DNA from: Streptomyces sp. SAI-135
Lineage (GTDB): Bacteria; Actinomycetota; Actinomycetes; Streptomycetales; Streptomycetaceae
DNA: 64,000 bases
Reading direction: 5' to 3'
NCBI RefSeq assembly: GCF_029893805.1
Contig: NZ_JARXYP010000002.1
Location: 2,046,001-2,110,000, forward strand
The notes beneath the pieces are model-generated. The model was not told the DNA's origin, did no database searches, and saw only the letters and a program-made list of their open reading frames with translations. The position numbers were made by a program, and so were the translations under genes. Position 1 is the first letter of the stretch; every line of letters begins with the position of its first letter. Below are positions 1 to 8,202 of this stretch, piece after piece.

Positions 1-1187
1 AGCTGCTTCTGCAGGTCCTCGAACTCCTCCTTGGTGGCCGGACCGTAGTGGTCGGTCGTGTAGTGGAGGGTCAGCTTCACCGGGGTGGTGATGCCGGCCT
101 GGGTCAGCCGGGACTTGGCCTTGGAGACGCTCGGGTCGCCGTACTTGTTGAAGAACGAGTTGGAGTGGCCGGTGATGGTGGCCGGGACCAGCGAGAACAG
201 CGGCTCGGCCTGGGTGCCGTAGACCTTGGAGACGAGTTCGCTGCGGTTGATGAGCTGGGCCATCGCCTGGCGTACCGCACGGGACTTCACGGTCGGGGCG
301 TCGGTGTTGAAGGCGAGGTAGCGGATCTCCAGGCCGGCCATCTCGACGAGGTCGACGTCGCCGCCGGACTCGTTCGACAGCTTCTGGATCTGCTGGGGCG
401 ACATGGTGCGGGTGATGAGGTCGATGTCGCCCTTCTCGAGGGCGGTGCCCATGGCGTCGGCGTCCTCGAAGGAGCGCAGCTCGACCTTGTCGTTGTTCAC
501 CGTCAACGACCCCTTGTAGTTGGGGTTCTTGGTGAACACGGCGTCGACGAGCTCGTCGTCCTTGACGTCGGCCTTCATGGTGTACGGCCCGGAGCCGTCG
601 ACGTCGAAGCCGTCGCGGAGCTTGTTCTTCTCGTAGTCGTCGGGGTTGACGATGCCGGCGACCGGGGTCGACAGCTTGTACGGGAAGGTGGCGTCGGCGG
701 TCTTGAGGTGGAAGATGACCTCGCGGTCGCCCTTGGTCTCGACGGTGTCGATGGTGGACAGCAGGGCGAAGACGCCGGAGTCGGCCTTGAGGGCGCGGGC
801 GCGGTCGATGGAGTACTTCACGTCGGCCGCGGTGATGGCGTCGCCGTTCGCGAACTTCAGGCCGTCGCGCAGGGTGCAGACGTAGCGTTCGTTGCCGCTG
901 TCGCTGAAGCCGCAGGACTGGGCGGCCTCGGGCACGGGGTCGCCCTCGCCCTTGGGCTGGATCATCAGGGTCTGCACGGTCTGACGCAGGACGTTCCAGG
1001 TGCCGACGTCGTAGGCGTAGGCGGGGTCGAGCGGGGCGGGAGCTTCCTTCGTGGCGGTGAACCGGTCCGTGGTGCCGACGCCGATCGCATCGCCCCCGCC
1101 GCTGCCGCTGTCGGACCCGCCGCAGGCGGCGAGCACCGGCGCGAGCAGACCTATGACGGCCGGCAGCACCAAAGTCTTGCGGTTCAT
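1..1187 (-). CDS. ABC transporter peptide-binding lipoprotein (SBP family 5), C-terminus beyond window
   Basis: Extracytoplasmic substrate-binding protein of a peptide/nickel-type ABC importer; the C-terminal part lies off the left edge. The reading frame starts with an ATG at 1185-1187, preceded by a GGAG about 10 bases upstream. The first residues give a short basic head, a hydrophobic stretch and a lipobox L-A-A-C with the lipidated cysteine at residue 22, followed by a Gly/Ser-rich linker. The family signature L-R-D-G-L-K-F-A-N-G-D, then A-D-V-K-Y-S-I-D-R, is present near residues 105-130, as in DppA/OppA. No permease or ATPase gene is in the window; they would lie beyond the left edge. 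The ligand cannot be told from sequence. Confidence 0.9.
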   Translation of the reverse strand, partial: MNRKTLVLPAVIGLLAPVLAACGGSDSGSGGGDAIGVGTTDRFTATKEAPAPLDPAYAYDVGTWNVLRQTVQTLMIQPKGEGDPVPEAAQSCGFSDSGNERYVCTLRDGLKFANGDAITAADVKYSIDRARALKADSGVFALLSTIDTVETKGDREVIFHLKTADATFPYKLSTPVAGIVNPDDYEKNKLRDGFDVDGSGPYTMKADVKDDELVDAVFTKNPNYKGSLTVNNDKVELRSFEDADAMGTALEKGDIDLITRTMSPQQIQKLSNESGGDVDLVEMAGLEIRYLAFNTDAPTVKSRAVRQAMAQLINRSELVSKVYGTQAEPLFSLVPATITGHSNSFFNKYGDPSVSKAKSRLTQAGITTPVKLTLHYTTDHYGPATKEEFEDLQKQ

Positions 1188-1622
1188 GCTCGAGTTTCTC
1201 CACAGCTGTTCAGTCCGTGTATCCGGCATGCAGGGGTGGCGCGGCGGATCACGGGGTTAGGGCGATGTTCTCAGCAGGAGATTAGTCCGGACCCGCAGGA
1301 GGGTTCGCAGTCACCGGAGTTGGGCTTCCATCACGCAGTGAAACCGGGCGCGGACGCACCGAAAGGCCGCCGGGGGAAGTTTTGGTGCAGGGTTTCACCA
1401 ATCGGGACACATGGGCGCGTGCGCACCCCCCGAAGCGGGGTGTCCGGCACAGCTCGGGCCGTCTGTCGAGGGTTCGTCGAGTGGGGGAACGTCACACCCG
1501 CGCGATGGCGCCCACGGAGTGGAATTCGGCCGTCCGGCGCGCTGCGAATTCCTGCGACAGGGCCCTGGGGAATTACCGCGTTATGCGTGCTGCACGCTGG
1601 GTGAACACCCGTCGCATTCTCG
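1188..1622. other. Intergenic region upstream of the ABC lipoprotein gene
   Basis: About 435 bases with no convincing gene on either strand. It should contain the promoter of the minus-strand lipoprotein gene and the 3' end of the HAD gene transcript. I see no strong stem-loop or recognisable operator. Both neighbours are on the minus strand, so there is no convergent or divergent constraint. Confidence 0.5.
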
Positions 1623-2321
1623 TCATCGAACGGTGATCAGGCCGCGCAGGAATGGCAGGTCGACGTCTTCGAGGGAGCCGACGACGGTCCGTCCGGGGGC
1701 CGGGGCGATGGGGGCGACGGAGGGCACGGCCACGACCTGGCAGCCTGCGGCCTCGGCGGCGGCGACACCGGTCGCGGTGTCCTCGATCACCGCGCATCTG
1801 ACCGGGTCCGCGCCGAGTCCGGCGGCCGCGAACAGGTACGGGTCGGGGTGCGGCTTGGTGCGCGGCACCTCGTCGCCTGCGACCGTCAGGCCGAAGTGCG
1901 CGGGGCCGAGGGTGTCGAGGACCCGGTCGATGATGCGCCGGTGCGAGGCGGAGACCAGGGCGGTGGGGATCCGGTGCGCGGACAGTTCGGCCAGCAGCCG
2001 GGTGGCGCCGGGCATCAGCGGCAGGGAGTGGCCGATGCGGTCCTCGAAGCCCTGGTTGAGCAGGACGGTGAGCTCGGGGAGGGTGATGTCGGCGCCGGTG
2101 GCCTCGATCAGGAAGCCCGCGCTGCGGGTCATGGGGCCACCGACCACGACATGGCGCCAGGAGTCGTCGAGGGTGTGGCCGAGCCGGGCGAAGACCTCGA
2201 CCTCGACGTCCCACCAGAAGCCCTCGGTGTCCACCAGGGTGCCGTCCATGTCGAGGAGGACGGCCTGGAGGGCGGAGCCGTCTGCCGTACGGGTCAATGG
2301 CGCGGGGACCGTGCTGGTCAT
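1623..2321 (-). CDS. HAD-superfamily phosphatase (phosphoglycolate/beta-phosphoglucomutase-like subfamily)
   Basis: 232-residue HAD hydrolase. Motif I is L-L-D-M-D-G-T-L-V-D-T-E near residue 21, giving the two catalytic aspartates. Motif II is the serine in A-L-V-S-A-S-H, and the acidic motif IV region is V-I-E-D-T-A-T-G-V. The order matches HAD-IA phosphatases acting on small phosphorylated metabolites. The start was set at the ATG (2319-2321) because AGGAGGT lies 6-8 bases upstream; an upstream in-frame start would run into the hairpin that follows metH. It lies downstream of metH on the same strand but is separated by that terminator. The substrate is unknown. Confidence 0.9.
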   Translation of the reverse strand: MTSTVPAPLTRTADGSALQAVLLDMDGTLVDTEGFWWDVEVEVFARLGHTLDDSWRHVVVGGPMTRSAGFLIEATGADITLPELTVLLNQGFEDRIGHSLPLMPGATRLLAELSAHRIPTALVSASHRRIIDRVLDTLGPAHFGLTVAGDEVPRTKPHPDPYLFAAAGLGADPVRCAVIEDTATGVAAAEAAGCQVVAVPSVAPIAPAPGRTVVGSLEDVDLPFLRGLITVR

Positions 2322-2344
2322 CCACGTACCTCCTTGAGGGACGA

Positions 2345-2377
2345 GCAGGCCGGTTCCCACGAGGGGAACCGGCCTGC
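2345..2377 (-). terminator. Stem-loop terminator after metH
   Basis: Perfect 14-bp inverted repeat: 2345-2358 pairs with 2364-2377 around the loop ACGAG. It sits about 50 bases beyond the metH stop codon and just before the ribosome binding site of the HAD gene. No U-tract follows, as is usual in Streptomyces. It may attenuate rather than fully stop read-through into the HAD gene. Confidence 0.75.
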
Positions 2378-2429
2378 GGTGGACCGACCAGTGTACGACT
2401 TATCCGATCAGTGTGCTGAGTGAGAGACC

Positions 2430-5400
2430 TCAGCGGGCATTGAAGTACTTCGCCTCCGGGTGGTGGATGACGATCGCGTCGGTGGACTGCTCGGGGTGCA
2501 GCTGGAACTCCTCGCTGAGCTGGACGCCGATGCGCTCGGGCCGGAGCAGGTCGGCGATCTTGGCGCGGTCCTCCAGGTTCGGGCAGGCTCCGTAGCCGAG
2601 GGAGAAGCGGGCGCCCCGGTACTTCAGGGCGAACATGTCCTCGACGTCGGCCGGGTCCTCGCCGGAGAAGCCGAGCTCGGAGCGCACGCGCGCGTGCCAG
2701 TACTCGGCGAGCGCCTCGGCCAGCTGGACGGACAGGCCGTGCAGTTCGAGGTAGTCGCGGTAGGCGTTGGACTCGAAGAGCTGGGCGGTCCGCTCGCCGA
2801 TCCGCGAGCCGACGGTGACGACCTGGAGGCCGACCACGTCGGTCTCCCCCGACTCCTCGGGGCGGAAGAAGTCGGCGAGGCACAGGCGGCGGCCGCGGCG
2901 CTGGCGCGGGAAGGTGAAGCGGGTGCGCTCGTTGCCCTCCTCGTCGAGGATGATCAGGTCGTCGTCCTTGGACACGCACGGGAAGTAGCCGTAGACGACG
3001 GCGGCTTCCAGGAGGTTCTCGGTCTGGAGCTGGTCGAGGAGGCCACGCAGCCGGGGCCGGCCCTCGGTCTCGACGAGCTCCTCGTAGGTCGGTCCCTCAC
3101 CGGTGCGGGCCTGCTTGAGCCCCCACTGGCCCTTGAAGAGGGCCCCCTCGTCGAGCCAGGAGGCGTACTCCTTGAGCTGGATGCCCTTGATGACGCGGGT
3201 GTCCCAGAACGGCGGGGTGGGCACCGGGTTGTCGGTGGCCACGTCGGAGCGGACGTGCCCCTCCTCGGGCCGCTCCTCCTCCACCACCGCGGCACTGGCG
3301 CGCACCCGGCGCTGCTTGAGCTCGGGCAGCTTGGCGCCGGGCACCCCGCGCTTGACGCCGATGAGGGCGTCCATGAGGCGCAGTCCTTCGAACGCGTCGC
3401 GGGCGTAGCGAACTTCGCCCTCGTAGATCTCGTGCAGATCCTGTTCGACGTACGCCCTGGTCAGCGCGGCTCCGCCGAGGATGACCGGGAAGTCGGCGGC
3501 AAGTCCGCGCTGGTTGAGCTCCTCCAGGTTCTCCTTCATGATCACCGTGGACTTGACCAGGAGGCCCGACATGCCGATGACGTCGGCGCGGTGCTCCTCG
3601 GCGGCTTCCAGGATCGCGGAGACCGGCTGCTTGATGCCGAGGTTGACCACGTTGTAGCCGTTGTTGGACAGGATGATGTCGACGAGGTTCTTGCCGATGT
3701 CGTGGACGTCTCCGCGGACGGTGGCCAGCACGATGGTGCCCTTGCCGGCCTCGTCGCCCTCGACCTTCTCCATGTGCGGTTCGAGGTAGGCGACGGCGGT
3801 CTTCATGACCTCGGCGGACTGGAGGACGAACGGCAGCTGCATCTGGCCGGAGCCGAAGAGCTCGCCGACGACCTTCATGCCGTCCAGGAGGGTGTCGTTG
3901 ACGATGTCGAGGGCGGGGCGGTCCGTCAGGGCCGCGTCCAGGTCGGCCTCCAGGCCGTTCTTCTCGCCGTCGATGATCCGGCGCTTGAGGCGCTCCTCCA
4001 GCGGGAGCGCGGCCAGCTCCTCGGCCTTGCCGGCCTTGAGGGACTTGGCGGTGGCACCCTCGAACAGGGCCATCAGCTTCTGGAGGGGGTCGTAGCCCTC
4101 GGCACGGCGGTCGTAGATCAGGTCGAGGGCGGTCTGCACCTCTTCCTCGCTGAAGCGGGCGATGGGGAGGATCTTCGACGCGTGGACGATCGCCGAGTCC
4201 AGGCCCGCCTTGACGCACTCGTCGAGGAAGACGGAGTTGAGCAGGATGCGGGCGGCCGGGTTGAGGCCGAAGGAGATGTTGGACAGGCCCAGGGTGGTCT
4301 GGACGTCCGGGTGGCGGCGCTTGAGTTCGCGGATGGCCTCGATGGTGGCGAGGCCGTCCTTGCGGGACTCCTCCTGACCGGTGCAGATGGTGAAGGTCAG
4401 GGTGTCGATGAGGATGTCCGACTCGTGGATGCCCCAGTTGCCGGTCAGGTCGTCGATGAGCCGTTCGGCGATCTCGACCTTCTTCTCGGGGGTGCGGGCC
4501 TGGCCCTCCTCGTCGATGGTCAGCGCGATCAGCGCGGCGCCGTGCTCCTGGGCGAGCTTGGTGACCTTCGCGAAGCGGGACTCGGGGCCGTCGCCGTCCT
4601 CGTAGTTGACGGAGTTGATGACCGCGCGGCCGCCGAGCTTCTCCAGGCCGGCCTCGATGACGGGGACCTCGGTGGAGTCCAGGACGATCGGCAGGGTGGA
4701 GGCGGTGGCGAAGCGGCCGGCGAGCTCCTTCATGTCGGCGACGCCGTCCCGGCCCACGTAGTCCACGCAGAGGTCCAGCATGTGGGCGCCCTCGCGGATC
4801 TGTTCGCGGGCCATCTCCACGCAGTCGTCCCAGCGGGCCTCCAGCATGGCCTCGCGGAACTTCTTCGAGCCGTTGGCGTTGGTGCGCTCGCCGATCGCCA
4901 GGTAGGAGGTGTCCTGGCGGAAGGGGACCGTCTGGTAGAGGGAGGCGGCGCCGGGCTCGGGCTGCGGGTGGCGCTCGGTGGGCGTGAGGTCGCGGACCCG
5001 TTCGACGACCTGGCGCAGGTGCTCGGGGGTGGTGCCGCAGCAGCCGCCGATCAGGGAGAGGCCGTAGTCGCGGACGAAGTTCTCCTGGGCGTCGGCCAGG
5101 CCCTCGGGGTCGAGCGGGAAGTGCGCGCCGTCCTTGGTGAGGATGGGCAGGCCGGCGTTCGGCATGCACAGCAGCGGGATGCGGGAGTGCCGGGCGAGGT
5201 AGCGCAGGTGCTCGCTCATCTCGGCCGGGCCGGTCGAGCAGTTCAGGCCGATCATGTCGATGCCGAGCGGCTCCAGCGCGGTCAGCGCGGCGCCGATCTC
5301 GGAGCCGAGCAGCATCGTGCCGGTGGTCTCGAACGCCATCGAGACCACGAGGGGCACGTCGGCGCCGGTGGCCTCCAGCGCGCGGCGGGCGCCCAGTACG

Positions 5401-5951
5401 GAGGCCTTGGTCTGGAGCAGGTCCTGGGTGGTCTCGACGATCAGGGCGTCGGCGCCGCCGGCGAGCAGTCCCTCGACGTTGGCCTGGTAGCCGTCGCGGA
5501 TCGTGGCGTAGTCGATGTGGCCGAGGGTGGGCAGCTTGGTGCCGGGGCCGACGGAGCCCAGGACCCAGCGCTGGCGGCCGTCGCGGGCGGTGTGCTCGTC
5601 GGCCGCCTCGCGGGCGATCCGGGCACCGGCCTCGGACAGCTCGTGCACGCGGTCGGCGATGTCGTACTCGGAGGCGGCCGTGTGGTTGGACCCGAACGTG
5701 TTGGTCTCGACGCAGTCGACGCCCACCGCGAAGTAGGCGTCGTGGACCGAGCGGACGATGTCCGGGCGGGTCACGTTGAGGATCTCGTTGCAGCCTTCGA
5801 GGTTCTCGAAGTCCTCGAGCGTGGGGTCCTGGGCCTGCAGCATGGTGCCCATCGCTCCGTCGGCGACCACCACTCTGGTGGCGAGCGCCTCGCGGAGCGC
5901 GGACACACGGGTCCGGCTGTCGGCGGAAGGGGACTGTGGCGACGAGGCCAT
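2430..5951 (-). CDS. metH: Cobalamin-dependent methionine synthase
   Basis: Full-length 1173-residue MetH, which transfers the methyl group of 5-methyl-tetrahydrofolate through methylcobalamin to homocysteine. Domains in order: homocysteine/zinc domain (about 1-330) with zinc-ligand cysteines in G-L-N-C-S-T-G and G-G-C-C-G-T-T; pterin-binding domain (about 350-610); cap plus B12-binding domain with D-V-H-D-I-G near residue 745, whose His is the lower cobalt ligand; and a C-terminal activation domain that binds S-adenosylmethionine. Length and order match the family. It starts at ATG 5949-5951. No cobalamin riboswitch was recognised in the 284 bases before the start. The enzyme is cytoplasmic. 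Confidence 0.98.
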   Translation of the reverse strand: MASSPQSPSADSRTRVSALREALATRVVVADGAMGTMLQAQDPTLEDFENLEGCNEILNVTRPDIVRSVHDAYFAVGVDCVETNTFGSNHTAASEYDIADRVHELSEAGARIAREAADEHTARDGRQRWVLGSVGPGTKLPTLGHIDYATIRDGYQANVEGLLAGGADALIVETTQDLLQTKASVLGARRALEATGADVPLVVSMAFETTGTMLLGSEIGAALTALEPLGIDMIGLNCSTGPAEMSEHLRYLARHSRIPLLCMPNAGLPILTKDGAHFPLDPEGLADAQENFVRDYGLSLIGGCCGTTPEHLRQVVERVRDLTPTERHPQPEPGAASLYQTVPFRQDTSYLAIGERTNANGSKKFREAMLEARWDDCVEMAREQIREGAHMLDLCVDYVGRDGVADMKELAGRFATASTLPIVLDSTEVPVIEAGLEKLGGRAVINSVNYEDGDGPESRFAKVTKLAQEHGAALIALTIDEEGQARTPEKKVEIAERLIDDLTGNWGIHESDILIDTLTFTICTGQEESRKDGLATIEAIRELKRRHPDVQTTLGLSNISFGLNPAARILLNSVFLDECVKAGLDSAIVHASKILPIARFSEEEVQTALDLIYDRRAEGYDPLQKLMALFEGATAKSLKAGKAEELAALPLEERLKRRIIDGEKNGLEADLDAALTDRPALDIVNDTLLDGMKVVGELFGSGQMQLPFVLQSAEVMKTAVAYLEPHMEKVEGDEAGKGTIVLATVRGDVHDIGKNLVDIILSNNGYNVVNLGIKQPVSAILEAAEEHRADVIGMSGLLVKSTVIMKENLEELNQRGLAADFPVILGGAALTRAYVEQDLHEIYEGEVRYARDAFEGLRLMDALIGVKRGVPGAKLPELKQRRVRASAAVVEEERPEEGHVRSDVATDNPVPTPPFWDTRVIKGIQLKEYASWLDEGALFKGQWGLKQARTGEGPTYEELVETEGRPRLRGLLDQLQTENLLEAAVVYGYFPCVSKDDDLIILDEEGNERTRFTFPRQRRGRRLCLADFFRPEESGETDVVGLQVVTVGSRIGERTAQLFESNAYRDYLELHGLSVQLAEALAEYWHARVRSELGFSGEDPADVEDMFALKYRGARFSLGYGACPNLEDRAKIADLLRPERIGVQLSEEFQLHPEQSTDAIVIHHPEAKYFNAR

Positions 5952-6162
5952 GAAGGGGCTCCCTCAGTTGCGACGGCTGTCGGCTTCAGGCGCCCGTGAG
6001 TCGTCCCACGCCGGGCGCACCACGCCAGGGTAGCCGGGTCACCGCGAGCATGGTGGGCACGTCCACGGGACGGACGAGGATGGCGGGCAGGTCACCGCCG
6101 GGATACCAGTGACACAACAGATGCCGTCCGACCATTGGCGGGAGGTCGACATCGACCGGTAG

Positions 6163-6181
6163 TGTTCGACATTGCCGAACA
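6163..6181. promoter_or_regulatory. Candidate GylR operator upstream of gylR
   Basis: Near-perfect palindrome TGTTCGACATTGCCGAACA, centred 64 bases before the gylR start codon. Its reverse complement matches 16 of 19 bases with a second site (7185-7203) upstream of glpF. IclR-family regulators usually bind such short AT/CG palindromes, and GylR is known to repress its own gene and the gyl operon in S. coelicolor. Assignment to GylR is inference from the shared position. Confidence 0.6.
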
Positions 6182-6235
6182 GCGGCAGCGACGCCGTGAC
6201 TCTCGGCTGTCGAAGGGGACGGAGGCAGAACGGCG

Positions 6236-7009
6236 ATGGCACGGAACATCCAGTCGCTCGAACGGGCGGCCGCGATGCTGCGGCTCCTCGCGGGCGGCGA
6301 GCGGAGACTCGGCCTGTCGGACATCGCCTCGTCCCTGGACCTGGCCAAGGGCACCGCGCACGGCATCCTGCGCACCCTCCAGGCGGAGGGGTTCGTGGAG
6401 CAGGACGAGGCCTCGGGGCGGTACCAGCTGGGCGCCGAGCTGTTGCGTCTGGGCACCACCTACCTGGACGTGCACGAGCTGCGCGCGCGTGCGCTCGTGT
6501 GGACGGACGACCTGGCCCGCTCCAGCGGCGAGAGCGTCCATCTGGGCGTGCTGCACCAGCAGGGCGTGCTGATCGTGCACCACGTCTTCCGGCCCGACGA
6601 CAGCCGGCAGGTGCTGGAGATCGGCGCCATGCAGCCCCTGCACTGCACGGCGCTCGGCAAGGTGCTCTCGGCCTACGACCCGGTGGCGCACAGCGAGGCG
6701 CTGGAGAGCGACCGCAAACCGTTCACTGACCGGACCGTGTGCGAGCTGGAGGACTTCGAGCAGATCCTCGACGTCACACGCGCGCGTGGGTACGCGGCGG
6801 ACGTGGAGGAGACCTGGGAGGGCGTCGCGTCCATCGCCGCGCCCATCCATGACCGGCGGCGCATGCCCGTCGGCGCGGTCGGCATCACGGGCGCCGTGGA
6901 GCGGCTGTGCCGGTCCGACGAGGAGGGCGCGCTGCGTCCCGAGCTGATCGCGGCGGTGCGGGACTGCGCCCGCGCGGTCTCGCGGGATCTGGGCGCCGGC
7001 CGGTTCTGA
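6236..7009 (+). CDS. gylR: IclR-family glycerol operon regulator GylR
   Basis: 257-residue IclR-type regulator. The N-terminal winged helix-turn-helix (about 1-70) contains L-G-L-S-D-I-A-S-S-L-D-L-A-K-G-T-A. The C-terminal ligand-binding domain (about 80-250) carries the typical H-C-T-A-L-G-K motif. It starts at ATG 6236 with GGAGG about 9 bases upstream. It sits directly upstream of glpF-glpK-glpD on the same strand, as in S. coelicolor, where GylR represses the gyl operon and itself in the absence of glycerol or glycerol 3-phosphate. A strong hairpin follows, so it is probably a separate transcript with some read-through. The candidate operators at 6163 and 7185 support autoregulation. Confidence 0.93.
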   Translation: MARNIQSLERAAAMLRLLAGGERRLGLSDIASSLDLAKGTAHGILRTLQAEGFVEQDEASGRYQLGAELLRLGTTYLDVHELRARALVWTDDLARSSGESVHLGVLHQQGVLIVHHVFRPDDSRQVLEIGAMQPLHCTALGKVLSAYDPVAHSEALESDRKPFTDRTVCELEDFEQILDVTRARGYAADVEETWEGVASIAAPIHDRRRMPVGAVGITGAVERLCRSDEEGALRPELIAAVRDCARAVSRDLGAGRF

Positions 7010-7021
7010 GGTCCGCGGGAA

Positions 7022-7054
7022 GAGGGCCGGTACGTCGGTGACGTGCCGGCCCTC
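7022..7054 (+). terminator. Stem-loop terminator after gylR
   Basis: 14-bp stem with one G-T wobble (7022-7035 with 7041-7054) around loop CGGTG, starting 12 bases after the gylR stop codon. It separates gylR from the glpF promoter region. Confidence 0.8.
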
Positions 7055-7093
7055 GGTCGTACGCTGACACAACCGCCCAAATCGCCAGAACAA

Positions 7094-7124
7094 GATCGTT
7101 GACTCACAGTCAGCAATAACGATC
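7094..7124. promoter_or_regulatory. Nested dyad in the gyl operon promoter region
   Basis: Outer arms GATCGTT (7094-7100) and AACGATC (7118-7124) are perfect inverted repeats. Inside lies a second palindrome, TGACT-CAC-AGTCA (7100-7112). A TTGACT hexamer at 7099-7104 within it resembles a -35 element, though no matching -10 is clear. It lies about 210 bases before glpF and could bind a second regulator or form a leader hairpin. Confidence 0.4.
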
Positions 7125-7184
7125 GTATTTTCGACTCCAGAACTCTTGACGTGCATGTAACCCCGCAGCAAGACTCCCGTCCAT

Positions 7185-7203
7185 CGGTCGGCATTGTCGA
7201 ACA
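7185..7203. promoter_or_regulatory. Candidate GylR operator upstream of glpF
   Basis: CGGTCGGCATTGTCGAACA matches the reverse complement of the palindrome upstream of gylR at 16 of 19 positions, with the TCGAACA half identical. It lies about 130 bases before the glpF start, a suitable place for a repressor at the gylCABX promoter. The link to GylR is inferred. Confidence 0.6.
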
Positions 7204-7331
7204 CCTACCGGCAATACGCGTTAGAGTGTGACAACGCCAAGGGCCGACATCGCTCTCACCCCCGAGAGCAGCTCGAACCACCGGAGGGACCCGGGGTTCG
7301 GTCCCCTGGACGAAGGACAAAGGAGTCGCGG

Positions 7332-8132
7332 GTGTCCAGCTCCGACATCTTCATCGGCGAGACCATCGGTACCGCCATACTCATCCTGCTCGGCGGTGGC
7401 GTGTGCGCCGCCGTGACGCTGAAGGCCTCCAAGGCCCGTAACGCCGGCTGGCTCGCCATCACCTTCGGGTGGGGCTTCGCCGTGCTGACGGCCGTCTACA
7501 CCTCGGCGCCGCTCTCCGGCGCCCACCTCAACCCGGCCGTGACACTGGCGCTCGCGCTCAAGAAGGACGGCATCTCCTGGGGCGACGTCCCGGTCTACTG
7601 GGGCGGGCAGCTGCTCGGCGCCATGATCGGCGCGGCGCTGGTCTGGGTCGCCTACTACGGGCAGTTCCACGCGCACCTCACCGACAAGGAGATCGTCGGT
7701 GCTCCCGGCGCCCAGGCCACGGCCGCCAAGGCCGTCGAGGCGCAGGAGAAGGGCGCGGGACCGGTCCTCGGCGTCTTCTCCACCGGCCCCGAGGTCCGGG
7801 TCGCCTGGCAGAACGTCGCCACGGAGGTCATCGGCACCATCGTGCTGGTGCTGGCCGTCCTCACGCAGGGTCTTAACGGCGACGGCAAGGGCCTGGGCAC
7901 CCTGGGCGCCCTGATCACCGCACTCGTCGTCGTCTCCATCGGTCTGTCCCTCGGCGGCCCGACCGGCTACGCGATCAACCCGGCCCGTGACCTCGGTCCG
8001 CGTATCGTGCACGCCCTCCTGCCCCTGCCCAACAAGGGCGGCTCCGACTGGGGCTACGCCTGGGTCCCGATCGCCGGTCCGCTGATCGGCGGCGCGATCG
8101 CCGCAGGCATCTACAACATCGCTTTCGCTTAG
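7332..8132 (+). CDS. glpF: Glycerol uptake facilitator (aquaglyceroporin)
   Basis: 266-residue MIP-family channel with six membrane spans and two half-helices. The first N-P-A box is A-H-L-N-P-A-V-T; the second is A-I-N-P-A-R-D-L-G, whose Asp after N-P-A-R is typical of glycerol facilitators rather than water-only channels. It lets glycerol diffuse into the cell, where GlpK traps it. The GTG start at 7332 was chosen because AAAGGAG lies 7 bases upstream; longer in-frame starts overlap the operator region and lack a Shine-Dalgarno. It is the first gene of the operon (gylC in older S. coelicolor naming), with 70 bases before glpK. Confidence 0.95.
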   Translation: MSSSDIFIGETIGTAILILLGGGVCAAVTLKASKARNAGWLAITFGWGFAVLTAVYTSAPLSGAHLNPAVTLALALKKDGISWGDVPVYWGGQLLGAMIGAALVWVAYYGQFHAHLTDKEIVGAPGAQATAAKAVEAQEKGAGPVLGVFSTGPEVRVAWQNVATEVIGTIVLVLAVLTQGLNGDGKGLGTLGALITALVVVSIGLSLGGPTGYAINPARDLGPRIVHALLPLPNKGGSDWGYAWVPIAGPLIGGAIAAGIYNIAFA

Positions 8133-8202
8133 AACATCCAAGCAGGCACAGAGCGCAGCAGTCGTAGACAGTCCCTCACTCACGGAACCCCAGGAGCACA
8201 CA

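Noticed and set aside
48..1604. Plus-strand open frame of about 500 codons opposite the ABC lipoprotein
   Set aside because: Low-complexity translation; the minus strand encodes a clear family 5 binding protein with lipobox.
2460..5999. Open frame of over 1100 codons on the plus strand opposite metH
   Set aside because: It is a product of high GC third positions; the translation is Val/Gly/Leu/Asp repeats without motifs and the opposite strand is a clear MetH.
5952..6235. Cobalamin riboswitch before metH
   Set aside because: The conserved B12-box and core elements were not found in the gap.
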